64,000 bases of DNA from Raffaelea ambrosiae (taxonomy: Eukaryota > Ascomycota > Sordariomycetes > Ophiostomatales > Ophiostomataceae), in NCBI GenBank assembly GCA_002778195.1, contig PCDI01000001.1:930001-994000 (forward strand), read 5' to 3'. Positions 11,534 through 22,733 of this stretch are shown here, piece by piece. Under the pieces are notes generated by a model. The model worked only from the letters and a program-made list of their open reading frames with translations, was not told the DNA's origin and made no database searches. The position numbers were made by a program, and so were the translations under genes. The number at the start of each line of letters is the position of its first letter. The stretch's first letter is position 1.

Positions 11534-14500
11534 ATGGCTTCACCACAGACGGCGGAGTTGAGCACGGACACGATCCTCAAGGACATCCGGTCCAAGTATG
11601 TCGAGGGCGACCAGGCGAGAGCATCGAGGATACAGACTGACCTTTGCTTTTCTCACTCTTCAGATCCATAAATGATGACGGGCGGCGGCGGATAGCGCAG
11701 CAGCTGCGGGAGACGGTGGTGATTGCACAGCGAGGTAGGTGAAGTGGAAGTGAGCAGGGAAGGGAAAAAGGAAGAAAGAAACGAGGCGAAGCCGAGAAAG
11801 AAGAAAAAATGAACGGGTCGAAGACGAGAAGAACAGAAGAGGAAACAGGAACGAGCCGAAGTCGAGAAGGAAAGAATGAAAAGAAAGGAACGAGGCGAAG
11901 TCGAGGGCAAAAATAACAAAAAATACTAACTTGGGCCCAGACCTCAGCCCGGAACACTTCCAGGCTTACTGGGGCAGCCTGCAGTCGAAAATCAGCGGCC
12001 TCGTCCAGGGCGACACGACGTTCGACAAGCTCGGCGGCATCTACGCGCTGGACGCCTTTGTCGAGTTCGATGGCGTCGACCCGACAACCAAGTACACGCG
12101 CTTTGCGTCGGCGCTGAGACGGCTGATGTCGGGCAAGGACATCAACTGCATGCAGCCGGCGGCGGTGGTGATCGGCAAGCTGTGCCGGCCCGGCGGCGGC
12201 TCGCTGGTGTCGCAGCTGGTGGACACGGACGTGCAGCTGGCGCTGGAGTTCCTGCAGGACGGCAGCACGGAAGAGCGGCGCTACAGCGCGGCGCTGATGC
12301 TGCGCGAGATTGCCCGGAATGCGCCAACGCTCATGTATGGCAAGGTGGTGGACATTCTGGACTGGATCTGGGTGGGCCTGCGCGACCAGCGGCACCTGAT
12401 CCGCATCACGTCGGCGGAGACGGTGGACGCGTGCTTCAAGATCATCAGCGAGCGCGACCAGGAGCTGAAGACGGAGATCATGGACAAGATGCACAGCGAG
12501 GCGTCGCACGGCTTCAAGATCGGCACGGTCGAGGCGATCCACGGGTCGCTGCTGGTGCTCAAGGAGCTGCTGGAGCTGGGCGGCATGTTCATGCAGCCGC
12601 GCTACACGGACGCGTGCGAGATCGTGTCGCGCTACAAGGACCACCGCGACGCCACCATCCGCAAGACGGCCGTGCTGCTGATCCCGGACCTGGCCATGTA
12701 CGCGCCCACGCAGTTCTCGGAGAACCACCTGCACCAGTTCATGATCTACCTGTCGGCCATGCTCAAGCGCGAGAAGGAGCGCAACGACGCCTTTGTGGCC
12801 ATTGGCAGCGTGGCCAACGCCGTCAAGAGCGCCATGGCGCCGTACCTGGACGGCATCCTGATCTACATCCGCGAGGGCCTGAGCGTCAGCGCGCGCAAGA
12901 AGGCGTCCGTGGACCCGGTCTTCGACTGCATCAGCCGCCTGGCCGTCGCCGTCGGCCAGACGCTGACCAAGTACATGGAGGCCCTGCTGGACCCCATCTT
13001 CGCCTGCGACATGACGCCCAAGCTGACCCAGGCCCTGGTCGACATTGCCTTCTACGTGCCCGCCGTGCGCGCCACCATCCAGGACCGCCTGCTCAACATG
13101 ATCAGCCTCGTGCTGTGCGGCGAGAAGTACAAGCACCTCGGCGCCCCGCTCGCCCAGGGCGGCCTGCTGGCCTCGGGCGCCGCCCCGGCCCTCGCCGGCG
13201 GCGGCGGCGCGTCGGCGGCGGCGGCGGCGGCGGCGTCGGCCAAGGAGAACCCCAAGGACGCCGCCGCCGTCGAGCAGCACAAGGCCGAGGTCAAGCTGGC
13301 GCTCAACACGCTCGGCTGCTTCGACTTCTCGGGCCACCAGCTCAACGAGTTTGTGCGCGACGTCGCCATGCCCTACGTCGAGGACGACGACCCGGAGACG
13401 CGCGAGGCCGCCGCGCTGACGTGCTGCCAGCTGTACCTGCGCGACCCCATCGTCAACCAGGACAGCTACCACGCCATGCAGGTCGTCGGCGACGTCGTCG
13501 AGCGCCTGCTGACGGTGGCCGTGTCCGACCCCGTGCCGCACATCCGCTACACCGTGCTCAACGCGCTGGACGACCGCTTCGACCGCCACATGGCCAAGGC
13601 CGAGAACATCCGCACCGCCTTCTACGCGCTCAACGACGAGTACTTCCCCATCCGGGAGGTCGCCGTGCGCCTCATCGGCCGCCTGACCCGCGAGAACCCC
13701 GCCTACATCGTGCCGTCGCTGCGCAAGACGCTCATCCAGATGCTGACCGAGCTCGAGTTCTCCGACGTCGCCCGCAACAAGGAGGAGAGCGCCCGCCTGC
13801 TCAGCCTGCTGGTCCAGAACGCCCGCACCCTCATCCAGCCCTACGTCCACCCCATGATGGAGGTCCTGCTGCCCAAGGCCGCCGACCCCACCGCCTCCGT
13901 CGCCGCCACCATCATCAAGGCCATCGGCGAGCTGTGCACCGTCGGCGGCGAGGACATGCTGCGCTACAAGGACCGCCTCATGCCCGTCCTGGTCGACGCC
14001 CTGCAGGACCAGTCCTCGCTGGCCAAGCGCGAGGCCGCCCTGCGCACCATCGGCCAGCTGGCCTCCAACTCGGGCTACGTCATCACCCCCTATCTCGAGT
14101 ACCCCCAGCTGCTCGACCTGCTGCAGAACATCATCCGCGGCGAGCCCCAGCACGAGACCCTGCGCCAGGAGACCATCAAGCTCATGGGCATCCTCGGCGC
14201 CCTCGACCCCTACCGCCACCAGCAGGTCGAGGAGCGCAGCCCCGCCACCCAGCGCCGCGCCGAGTCCACCCAGACCACCGACATCTCGCTCATGATGGCC
14301 GGCCTCACCCCCTCCAACAAGGAGTACTACCCCACCGTCGTCATCAACGCCCTGCTCGGCATCCTCGGCGACCACTCCCTCGTGCAGTACCACCAGGACG
14401 TCATCAGCGCCATCATGTCCATCTTCCGCACCCTCGGCCTCGAGTGCGTCCAGTTCCTCGACCGCATCATCCCGGCCTTCCTGCTCGTCATCCGCAGCTC

Positions 14501-17500
14501 GTCGCCCACCAAGGCCGAGGCCTACTTCAGCCAGCTGGCCGCCCTGGTCACCATTGTCCGCCAGCACATCCGCAACTACCTGCCCTCGCTCGTCGAGATC
14601 ATCAAGGAGTACTGGACCAGCTCGTCCACCCTGCACTCCACCATCCTGTCCCTGATCGAGTCCATATCGCGGTCGCTCGAGGGCGAATTCAAGATCTATC
14701 TGGCCGGTCTTCTGCCCCTGATGCTCGGCCTCCTCGAGAAGGACACCTCCCCGCGCCGCCTGCCCTCCGAAAAGGTCCTGCACGCCTTCCTCGTCTTCGG
14801 CTCCAGCAGCGAGGAGTACATGCACCTGATCATCCCCGTCATCGTGCGCACCATTGAGAAGGCCAACCAGCCCACGTTTTTGCGCAAGAACGCCATCGAG
14901 ACCATTGGCAAGATCTCCCGCCAGGTCAACCTGAACGACTACGCCTCCAAGATCATCCACCCGCTGAACCGCGTCCTGGCCAGCGGCGAGCCCGCCCTGC
15001 GCGTGGCCGCCCTCGACACGCTCTGCGCGCTGATCCACCAGCTGGGCAAAGACTACCTCCACTTCATGACCATGGTCAACAAGACCATTGCCCAGCAGGG
15101 CATCCAGCATGCCAACTACGAGCTGCTGGTGACCAAGCTGCAAAAGGGCGACGTCCTGCCGCAGGATCTCACCTCGGAAGCCCGCTTTGCCGACCTGGTC
15201 GACGAGGTGCCCTTTGCTGAGCAGGCGACCAAGAAGCTCGAGATGAACCCCGTCCATCTCCGCGCCGCCTGGGACGCCAAGGGCAAGTCGACCAAGGAGG
15301 ACTGGCAGGAGTGGCTGCGCGGCTTCAGCACCACGCTGCTGAACGAGTCCCCCAACCACGCGCTCCGCGCCTGTGCCAACCTGGGCAACCTGTATCCGCC
15401 CCTGGCGCGCGAGCTGTTCAACTCGGCCTTTGTGTCCTGCTGGAGCGAGCTGTATGAGCAGTACCAGGAGGAGCTGATTAACAATCTCGAGAGCGCCATC
15501 CGGTCCGAGCACATCCCCCCCGATCTCCTCGGCCTGCTGCTCAACCTGGCCGAGTTCATGGAGCACGACGACAAGGCCCTGCCCATCGACATACGGGTCC
15601 TCGGCCGCGAGGCCGGTCGCTGCCACGCCTACGCCAAGGCCCTGCACTACAAGGAGCTCGAGTTCTTGCAAGACCAGAGCACCGCGTCCGTCGAGGCCCT
15701 CATCTCCATCAACAACCAGCTGCAGCAGTCCGACGCCGCCATTGGCATCCTGCGTAAGGCCCAGCTCTACAAGGACGGCATCCAGCTGCGCGAGACGTGG
15801 TTCGAGAAGCTGGAACGCTGGGAAGAGGCGCTGGAGTTCTATGAGCAGCGCGAGCGCGAGCTCCCCGACGACCAGGTGGCCCCCATCGAGCTGGTCATGG
15901 GCAAGATGCGCTGTCTGCACGCCCTCGGCCAATGGGACACCCTGGCCAACATTGCCGGCAACACCTGGGCCAACTCGGCCCAGGAGGTCAAGCGACTCGT
16001 GTCGCCGCTGGCCACCGCCGCCGCCTGGGGTCTGGGCAAGTGGGACCTGATGGACGTGTACCTGCAGGCCATGAAGCGCCACTCAACCGACCGCGCCTTC
16101 TTTGGCGCCATCCTCGCCCTGCACCGCAACCAGTACCGCGAAGCCGCCGAGTGCGTCGAGCAGGCCCGGCAGGGACTGGACGTCGAGCTCAGCGCTCTGG
16201 TCACCGAGTCCTACACGCGGGCGTACCAGGTGATTGTGCGCGTGCAGATGCTGGCCGAGCTGGAGGAGCTCATCACGTACAAGCAGTGCGACGAAAAGAA
16301 GAAGGACTCGCTGCGCCGCACGTGGGAGACGCGCCTGCTGGGCTGCCAGCGCAACGTCGAGGTGTGGCAGCGCATGCTGCGTCTGCGCGGCCTCGTGGTC
16401 AGCCCGATGGAGAACATGCAGATGTGGATCAAGTTCTCGAACCTCTGCCGCAAATCCAACCGCATGGGCCTGGCCGAGACCTCGCTCAAGCACCTCATCG
16501 GCAACGACGACCCGCTCGAGTACACCATCCCGCACTGGGTGGACGCCGAGGTCCTGCGGGAGCGCGAGATGGTGCGCGAGCACGAGCGCGAGCTCGAGTA
16601 TGAGCGTCGCCGCGCCGCCCGCGAGAGCAACGGCAGCGCTGGCAACGGTGGCGGCCCGGAAGCGGCCCTGCGCAACCGGAGGGACTTCCGCCACGGCCGT
16701 CTTCTGTTCGACACCACGGCCGACAGCACCAACGGCGGCAACAGCTCTGCCACGGATGGCGGCGGCGACGACGACTACCCGAAGCCGGTCGGCCCGCCAC
16801 CATCGCAGGTCATCTACGCCGTCCTCAAGTTCCAGTGGGACCGCGGCCAGCTGCCCGAGAACAAGGGCTCCGGCATTGCCGAAAAGTCGCTCGACTGCCT
16901 GCGCCAGTTTACCAACGATCTCTGCTATCGCCTGGAGGCCGCACGGCAGCAGTTCCAGCTGCACGGCATCAGCCTCGGTGTCAATGGCGGCGTGGGCAAC
17001 GGGCTGGACATGCCCAACCACTATGCCTTTGACAAGGTGCGGGATGCCGCTGCCGCCGTGCAGATGAGTCCCGACACCCAGCGCCTGCTGCAGGAACAGA
17101 CCAACCTGCTGGCGAAATGCTACCTGCGCACGGGCGACTGGCTGATCGCGCTGAATAAGGACAGCTGGCGCAGCACCCACGTCCGGGACATCCTCGTCAA
17201 CTACGCCCATGCCACGCAGTACAACCCCAAGTGGTACAAGGCCTGGCACGCCTGGGCGCTGGCGAATTTCGAGGTCGTGCAGGCGCTGACGGGCACCAAG
17301 CCCGGCGACAACAATGCCAACGGTCAAGTTTCGCAGCAGCAGCAGCGCAACGGGGTTTCGGGGGTACCGACGTATTCGGTGGCGTCGGCCCACGGCCGCG
17401 CATCCGTCGACTACGCCCAGGTCCTGGAGCACGTGGTGCCGGCTGTGCGCGGCTTCTTCGAGTCGATTGCGCTCTCCAAGGGCAGCACGCTGCAGGATAC

Positions 17501-19725
17501 TCTGCGGCTGCTGACGCTGTGGCTGACACATGGCGGGCACTCGGACGTCAACTCGGCGGTCACCGAAGGCTTTGCGCGCGTCAGCGTCGACACGTGGCTC
17601 GAGGTGATCCCGCAGCTGATTGCGCGCATCAACCAGCCGAACAAGCGCGTCCAGCAGTCGGTGCACAACCTGCTGGCCGACGTGGGCCGCGCCCACCCGC
17701 AGGCGCTGGTGTACCCCTTGACGGTGGCGATGAAGTCGTGGCAGAACACGCGGCGGTCGCGCTCGGCGGCGCAGATCATGGACAGCATGCGGCAGCACAG
17801 CGCCAAGCTGGTCGAGCAGGCCGACCTTGTGAGCCACGAGCTCATCCGCGTCGCGGTGCTGTGGCATGAGCTGTGGCACGAGGGTCTGGAGGAGGCGTCG
17901 CGGCTGTACTTTGGCGACCAGAATATTGAGGGCATGTTGGCGGTGCTGGAGCCGCTGCACGACCTGTTGGAGCGCGGCCCCGAGACGCTGCGCGAGATTT
18001 CGTTTGCGCAGACGTTTGGGCGCGACCTGGGCGAGGCGCGCGAGTGGTGCCGACAATACGAGATCAGCCACGACATCACCGACCTCAACCAGGCGTGGGA
18101 TCTGTACTACCAGGTGTTCCGGCGCGTCACCCGGCAGCTGCCGCAGATGACGTCGCTCGAGCTGACGTACTGCTGTCCCAAGCTGCTGCAGGCGCACAAT
18201 CTCGAGCTGGCCGTGCCGGGCAAGTACAAGAGCGGACAGCCGGTGGTGTGCATTGACTCGTTCGAGCCGACGTTCATGGTGATCAACTCGAAGCAGCGGC
18301 CGCGCAAGCTCAACATTAATGGAAGTGACGGCCAGAGCCACACGTTCCTGTTGAAGGGCCATGAGGACATTCGGCAGGACGAGCGGGTGATGCAGCTGTT
18401 TGGCCTGTGCAACACGCTGCTTTCGATGGATTCGGAGTGCTACAAGCGGCACCTGGACATTGAGCGCTACCCGGCGATCCCGCTGTCGCAGAACTCGGGC
18501 CTGCTGGGCTGGGTCCCCAACAGCGACACGATCCACGTGCTGATCCGCGAGTACCGCGACTGCCGCAAGATCCTGCTCAATATCGAGCACCGCATCATGC
18601 TGCAGATGGCGCCCGACTACGACAACCTGACGCTGATGCAAAAGGTCGAGGTGTTTGGTTATGCGCTGGACAACACGACCGGCCAGGATCTGTACCGCGT
18701 GCTGTGGCTCAAGAGCAAGAACTCGGAGGCCTGGCTCGAGCGCCGCACCAACTACACGCGCTCGCTCGGCGTCATGTCCATGGTCGGCTACATTCTGGGC
18801 CTGGGCGATCGCCACCCGTCGAATCTGATGCTCGACCGCGGCACCGGCAAGATTATCCACATTGACTTTGGCGACTGTTTCGAGGTGGCCATGAAGCGCG
18901 AAAAGTACCCGGAGCGCGTGCCCTTCCGCCTGACCCGCATGCTCACCTATGCCATGGAAGTTAGCAACATCGAGGGCAGCTTCCGCATCACTTGCGAACA
19001 GGTCATGCGTGTCCTGCGCGACAACAAAGAGAGTGTCATGGCCGTATTGGAAGCTGTAAGTTCATTTCCCCCTTCCCCAAGCTTCCCAAAGTCTTTCTCT
19101 GCTAACAACCCAGTTTATCCACGATCCTCTCCTGACATGGCGGTTGACCAGCGCGCAATCGCCCACCGGACCCAACTTCCAGTCGGAGCGCGAAATGGCC
19201 ATTGCCGGCCCCACAGGCGTGGGCGGCCGGCCCCGGCGGGCGTCGGTGCTCGACAGCCACGTGCCGCCGTCCGAGCTACTGGCCGGTGCCGGTGGCGATC
19301 CGGCCGCCGTACTCGCCGGTGGAGCAGGCGGACCCAATGCCGCCGGCATCATTGGCGGACCGCCGCGTGCCCGTGCGCGCACCAACAGCTCGATCCTGTC
19401 GAGTGGCGGCGGCCCAGGTGGAGGACGGAACAACAGCACGGCCGGAATTAACGGCAACGGCGTGCCGATCAACGGGAGCAACGGCGTATTGCAACCTAAT
19501 GGGGTGTCGTCCGCCGCTGCTGCCAACGCCATGCCGGATCCGGTGGAGATGCAGAACGCGCGGGCTGTGGAGGTGCTGGACCGGGTGCAGCAGAAGCTGA
19601 CCGGCCGAGACTTTAGGCCTGGCGAGGAGCTGGCAGTGGTGACGCAGGTGGCCAAGCTGATTACGGAGGCGACCAAACTGGAGAATCTGTGCCAGCACTA
19701 CATTGGATGGTGTAGTTTCTGGTAG
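11534..19725 (+). CDS. tor: TOR (target of rapamycin) serine/threonine kinase
   Basis: PIKK-family catalytic subunit of TORC1/TORC2, controlling growth in response to nutrients. Exons 11534-11595, 11664-11734, 11941-19055 and 19114-19725 join to 2619 residues. N-terminal HEAT repeats begin at LSPEHFQAYW and run to about residue 1200, followed by the FAT domain. The FRB domain is near 2011-2110 (LWHELWHEGLEEASRLYFG), with Ser2031 at the position whose change gives rapamycin resistance in yeast and the downstream NLNQAWDLYY-type helix as DLNQAWDLYY. The kinase catalytic loop is GDRHPSNLML and the metal loop IDFGDC. FATC ends HYIGWCSFW. It is longer than yeast TORs (about 2470) because of low-complexity inserts near residue 463 (Gly/Ala), in the FAT region (16620-16795) and between kinase and FATC (about 19190-19530). 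Intact gene. Confidence 0.95.
11735..11940 (+). repeat. Purine-rich minisatellite inside TOR intron 2
   Basis: Intron 2 is 206 bp, several times the usual size here. It contains imperfect copies of a unit like ACGAGGCGAAGTCGAG at about 11781, 11851 and 11890, with a weaker copy near 11816, separated by GAAAGAA tracts. Donor GTAGGT, branch TACTAAC at about 11924 and acceptor CCCAG are intact. Confidence 0.75.
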
Positions 19726-20333
19726 GGGATTTAGGGGGGAACGTTGGCAAAAAGTGTCTTGGCAAAAAGGAGGACATGAAAAAGCGTCTGAGCAGGGGGG
19801 CTGGCGGTCCTCTGAAAAGGAGTATTAGCAGGGGAAGGAGGAATCTCCGAAAAGGAGTCTATTGTCGTTAATCAAAGAGGGGAGCGAAGCGGCTTTGGGA
19901 GTTGGGACCAGGGACGGAACTGTACGGTACAAATAAGGGAGGGCGTTGCGTTCATGTTTCATTTTTCGTTTATGTCTGTTTTATCCTTCTTCTATTTTTG
20001 ACCTGCCCGTTCATTGTATTTGATATCTCCTTTAGTCATGACTGCGCAAGCAAATAAAAGTCTCCGGCGACCATTAACAAACATATAGATCAAGTGCATA
20101 TGTTGGTTGCATGAGACAGATATGTTGAGAGGCCTTCTAATTGTGACACCTTTTATATACCCAGAGTCCAATTACATTCTGTAGAAAGTACACATAAAAG
20201 AGGAAGGCTAGAACACACAAAACAATCAAAATTCAAACGCCTGCTCTTGCTCTCTTCGCTCGCCTCGCCATGTTGCTCTTGTTCCGTTCCCACTGTAGAA
20301 ATTCTTTTTTTGTTGTCCCTGTCTACCGCCTCT
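19726..20333. other. Convergent intergenic space, TOR / glucosidase II beta
   Basis: No coding frame is supported. It is AT-richer towards the right and holds the 3' ends of two converging genes. A loose direct repeat of GGCAAAAAG / GAAAAGGAGT units lies at 19745-19860. Confidence 0.5.
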
Positions 20334-22286
20334 TCACAGCTCGTCCTTCCCGCCGGCGGCTGCCTTCTTCTCCGCGGCAGCATCTTCACAGGCGATCGGC
20401 GTGCCCACCTCCATCTTGTACACGCACTTTTCCGCTTCCGTGACCCGCCAGATCTCTTCCTTCTCGGCGCACCCCAGCCACACGTCGCACCGCCGGTTGG
20501 GCCCGTTCCAGCAGTGCTGTCCGTTCTCGTAGCGCAGCACCATGCGCGGGCCCTTGCCCAGGCTCTTGCCGTCCAGCCGCTCCTCCTCGTCCGCCGTCTC
20601 CGTGTCGATCCGCTCGAAGCGGCCCAGGCTCGTGTGGCCGTGGCCCTTTTTCGACTTTTGCGTCGCCTGCCCCAGCCAGCACAGCTCGTATTCGTATTCG
20701 CCCACGTCCAGGCTCGTGCACTGGTCCTTGAGCGCGCGGAACACGTCCGCCGCGCCGTAGTCCTGCTGCAGGTCCGCCTCGTCCGTGGTCAGCGACGACC
20801 GCCGGGCACTCAGGTCGTTGTCCGCGTTCTGGAAGGCCTGGCGCGCCGCCTTGACCGCGGGCGCCTCGGCCGCCGCCGACGCCGCACCGTCGCCGTTGTC
20901 CGCCAGGATGCCGTTCTCGACGAGCCAGGCGCGCAGCGCCGTCTTCTTTTCGTAGACATAGTCGCGCAGGGGGGGCGGCAAGTAGGCCTCGAACGTGTAC
21001 ACTAGCCAGTCAGTAAAGGAAGAACGAGAACGACGGGGGGAGGGGGTGGAGGGACAGGCGAAGATCTGCCTGCTACGCGGAGGGATGGAGGACTTACAAA
21101 CATCGGTGTCGGTGGCGTCGTCCGTCTCAAACTCGGCCCAGTTGACGCCGCTCTCGGCGGAGTCCTCCTTGAGAACCTCGTAGACGTCGCCCTCGGCTAC
21201 GGCGGGCTTCTTCTCGCCGGCGGCGCGGGCGGCGTAGTCCTCCCAGGCGTGCACGGCGGCCTTGACGCCGGCGTCGTTGAAGTTGGGGTTGTGCTGCTCC
21301 TTCAGGTCGCCCAGGATCTTCTCGAGCGCGTCCACCTTGTCCTGCAGGTCGTCGCGGTGGTCGAGCACCTTGTCCAGCGTGTCCCGCAGCTCGTCGACCC
21401 GCTTGCGTGCCAGGCTGACCAGCACGCCCAGCTTGCCCGTCGTCTTGCCCGGGCCCGCCCCCGTGTGCACCACCTTGCTGCGCTCGGCCCGCTCCGTGTC
21501 CGCCAGCGCCTGCTCCAGCTGGTCGCGCTTGGCCTCGAGCGCGACAATCTCGGTGCGGAACTTGGCCACCCGCTCCTCCACGGCCTGGCGCAGGCTGCTC
21601 GCCTGCTTGGTCAGCGCGGCCTTGCGCTTGGCCGCGCGCTCCTGCCCTTGCCGCCGGGCCGTCTCGACGCGCCGGTGCTCCTTGCCCATGGCGGCGCAGC
21701 GGTTCTCGCAGCGGACGCCGCCGTGGCGGGCGTGCTCCTCGGAGCCGTCGCAGCACAGCTCGTAGTCGCAGATGCCGTCGTTGACATAGGCAAAGGGCAC
21801 GTAGGCGCCGACGTGGCCCTTGTTCTCGCACCAGAAGCCGGGGAGGGCGAGCTGGGCGTTGGCGGAGGTGCGGCCGGCGGCCAGGGAGCCGGGCAGCGGC
21901 TGGGACGGCGAATGGGGGTCGAGGAAGGCGCAGGCCGAGGTGCCAGGCTCGTCGGAGCCGTCAGGGCAGTCGCAGGAGCCGTCGTTGACCTGGGCGGTCG
22001 GGAGGACAATGTCTGGATGGTTGATGCAGGCAAAGGAGTCGGCGGTGGAGGTGTAGTATTGGGCGACTGGAGCAGTTGCAGTTAGCTGGTTGTCCAATGG
22101 AAGCTTGGGAGAGTTTCTTTGTCCTAGAAGGGGACTCTGTTTGTTTTGTCCTCGTTGTCGTCCTCCCAAGGACACCATCGCCATTGACTTACACTCGGGA
22201 CTGACGCCTTTGGGCAAATTGGCTGCTGCCACCGCACCTGTGCCGGCAAACGCACCCACAAACAACAACGCCCCGGTCTGTCGCAT
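20334..22286 (-). CDS. GTB1: Glucosidase II beta subunit (PRKCSH/GTB1)
   Basis: Regulatory subunit that partners the catalytic alpha chain in the ER and helps trim glucose from N-glycans. Exons on the minus strand are 22286-22193, 22066-21098 and 21001-20334 (introns of 126 and 96 bp), giving 576 residues. It has an N-terminal signal peptide (about 1-21), then GVSPEFAQYY across the first splice. The PRKCSH N-domain has the paired Cys/Asp LDLa-like motifs CDCPDGSDEPG and CDYELCCDGSEE. A long Lys/Glu/Leu coiled coil follows, and a C-terminal MRH (mannose-6-phosphate receptor homology) domain with YEYELCWLG and the expected Cys pairs. The chain ends KDEL, an ER-retrieval signal. The second intron is open in frame, so an unspliced reading would look coding. 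Divergent from the GCIP-domain gene. Confidence 0.94.
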   Translation of the reverse strand: MRQTGALLFVGAFAGTGAVAAANLPKGVSPECKSMAMVSLGGRQRGQNKQSPLLGQRNSPKLPLDNQLTATAPVAQYYTSTADSFACINHPDIVLPTAQVNDGSCDCPDGSDEPGTSACAFLDPHSPSQPLPGSLAAGRTSANAQLALPGFWCENKGHVGAYVPFAYVNDGICDYELCCDGSEEHARHGGVRCENRCAAMGKEHRRVETARRQGQERAAKRKAALTKQASSLRQAVEERVAKFRTEIVALEAKRDQLEQALADTERAERSKVVHTGAGPGKTTGKLGVLVSLARKRVDELRDTLDKVLDHRDDLQDKVDALEKILGDLKEQHNPNFNDAGVKAAVHAWEDYAARAAGEKKPAVAEGDVYEVLKEDSAESGVNWAEFETDDATDTDVCKSSIPPRSRQIFACPSTPSPRRSRSSFTDWLVYTFEAYLPPPLRDYVYEKKTALRAWLVENGILADNGDGAASAAAEAPAVKAARQAFQNADNDLSARRSSLTTDEADLQQDYGAADVFRALKDQCTSLDVGEYEYELCWLGQATQKSKKGHGHTSLGRFERIDTETADEEERLDGKSLGKGPRMVLRYENGQHCWNGPNRRCDVWLGCAEKEEIWRVTEAEKCVYKMEVGTPIACEDAAAEKKAAAGGKDEL

Positions 22287-22733
22287 GGTGACTGGTTATG
22301 ATGGATTGATGGAGGTCTTCATCAAGTCGTAAGCTGAAGCTGGGGGGGACTTGGGGGGGGAAGGGCGGCGCGAGAAAGGGAAAAGGGGATTGAATGTGCA
22401 GGACTGGCAACACCTTCCTGGAGGGAAGCTGTCCTCAAACACGACAAGCTGTCCGTAACGTGGCCGTCTATTGGTCGGCTGAATGGGGTGGAGCTCTATC
22501 ACATGACCTTCTAGTCAGGGGAAATCTTAGGTCAGCTTCGTCCGCGGGGGCTGCCTTATCAAGGTCCCTTATCGGATGGATTCCCCCCCAAAAAAAAATG
22601 TTGGACATCCATGTCGTGAACTTTTTAGGCAGAAGTAGAGGGTCCAGCGACGGTTTTCAACAGAACTTTTCGATTTGTTTCGAGAAAATCATTTGGTATA
22701 ATTCAAAAAGAAGGCATTCTTCCAGAGGTAGCA
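22287..22733. promoter_or_regulatory. Divergent promoter, GTB1 / GCIP-domain gene
   Basis: A 447-bp gap between two start codons facing outward, so both genes must draw their promoters from it. No recognisable binding site is claimed. It has short G runs (22342-22362) and an A run near 22591. Confidence 0.6.

Noticed and set aside
12182..14857. 891-codon frame on + overlapping TOR exon 3
   Set aside because: Arg/Pro/His-rich out-of-frame shadow of TOR with no family motif.
11577..18860. Very long antisense frames over TOR (1501 and 925 codons, minus strand)
   Set aside because: They are shadows produced by strong G/C preference at third codon positions of TOR. They are Gly/Val/Leu/Arg-rich with no domain, while the + strand has a complete conserved kinase.
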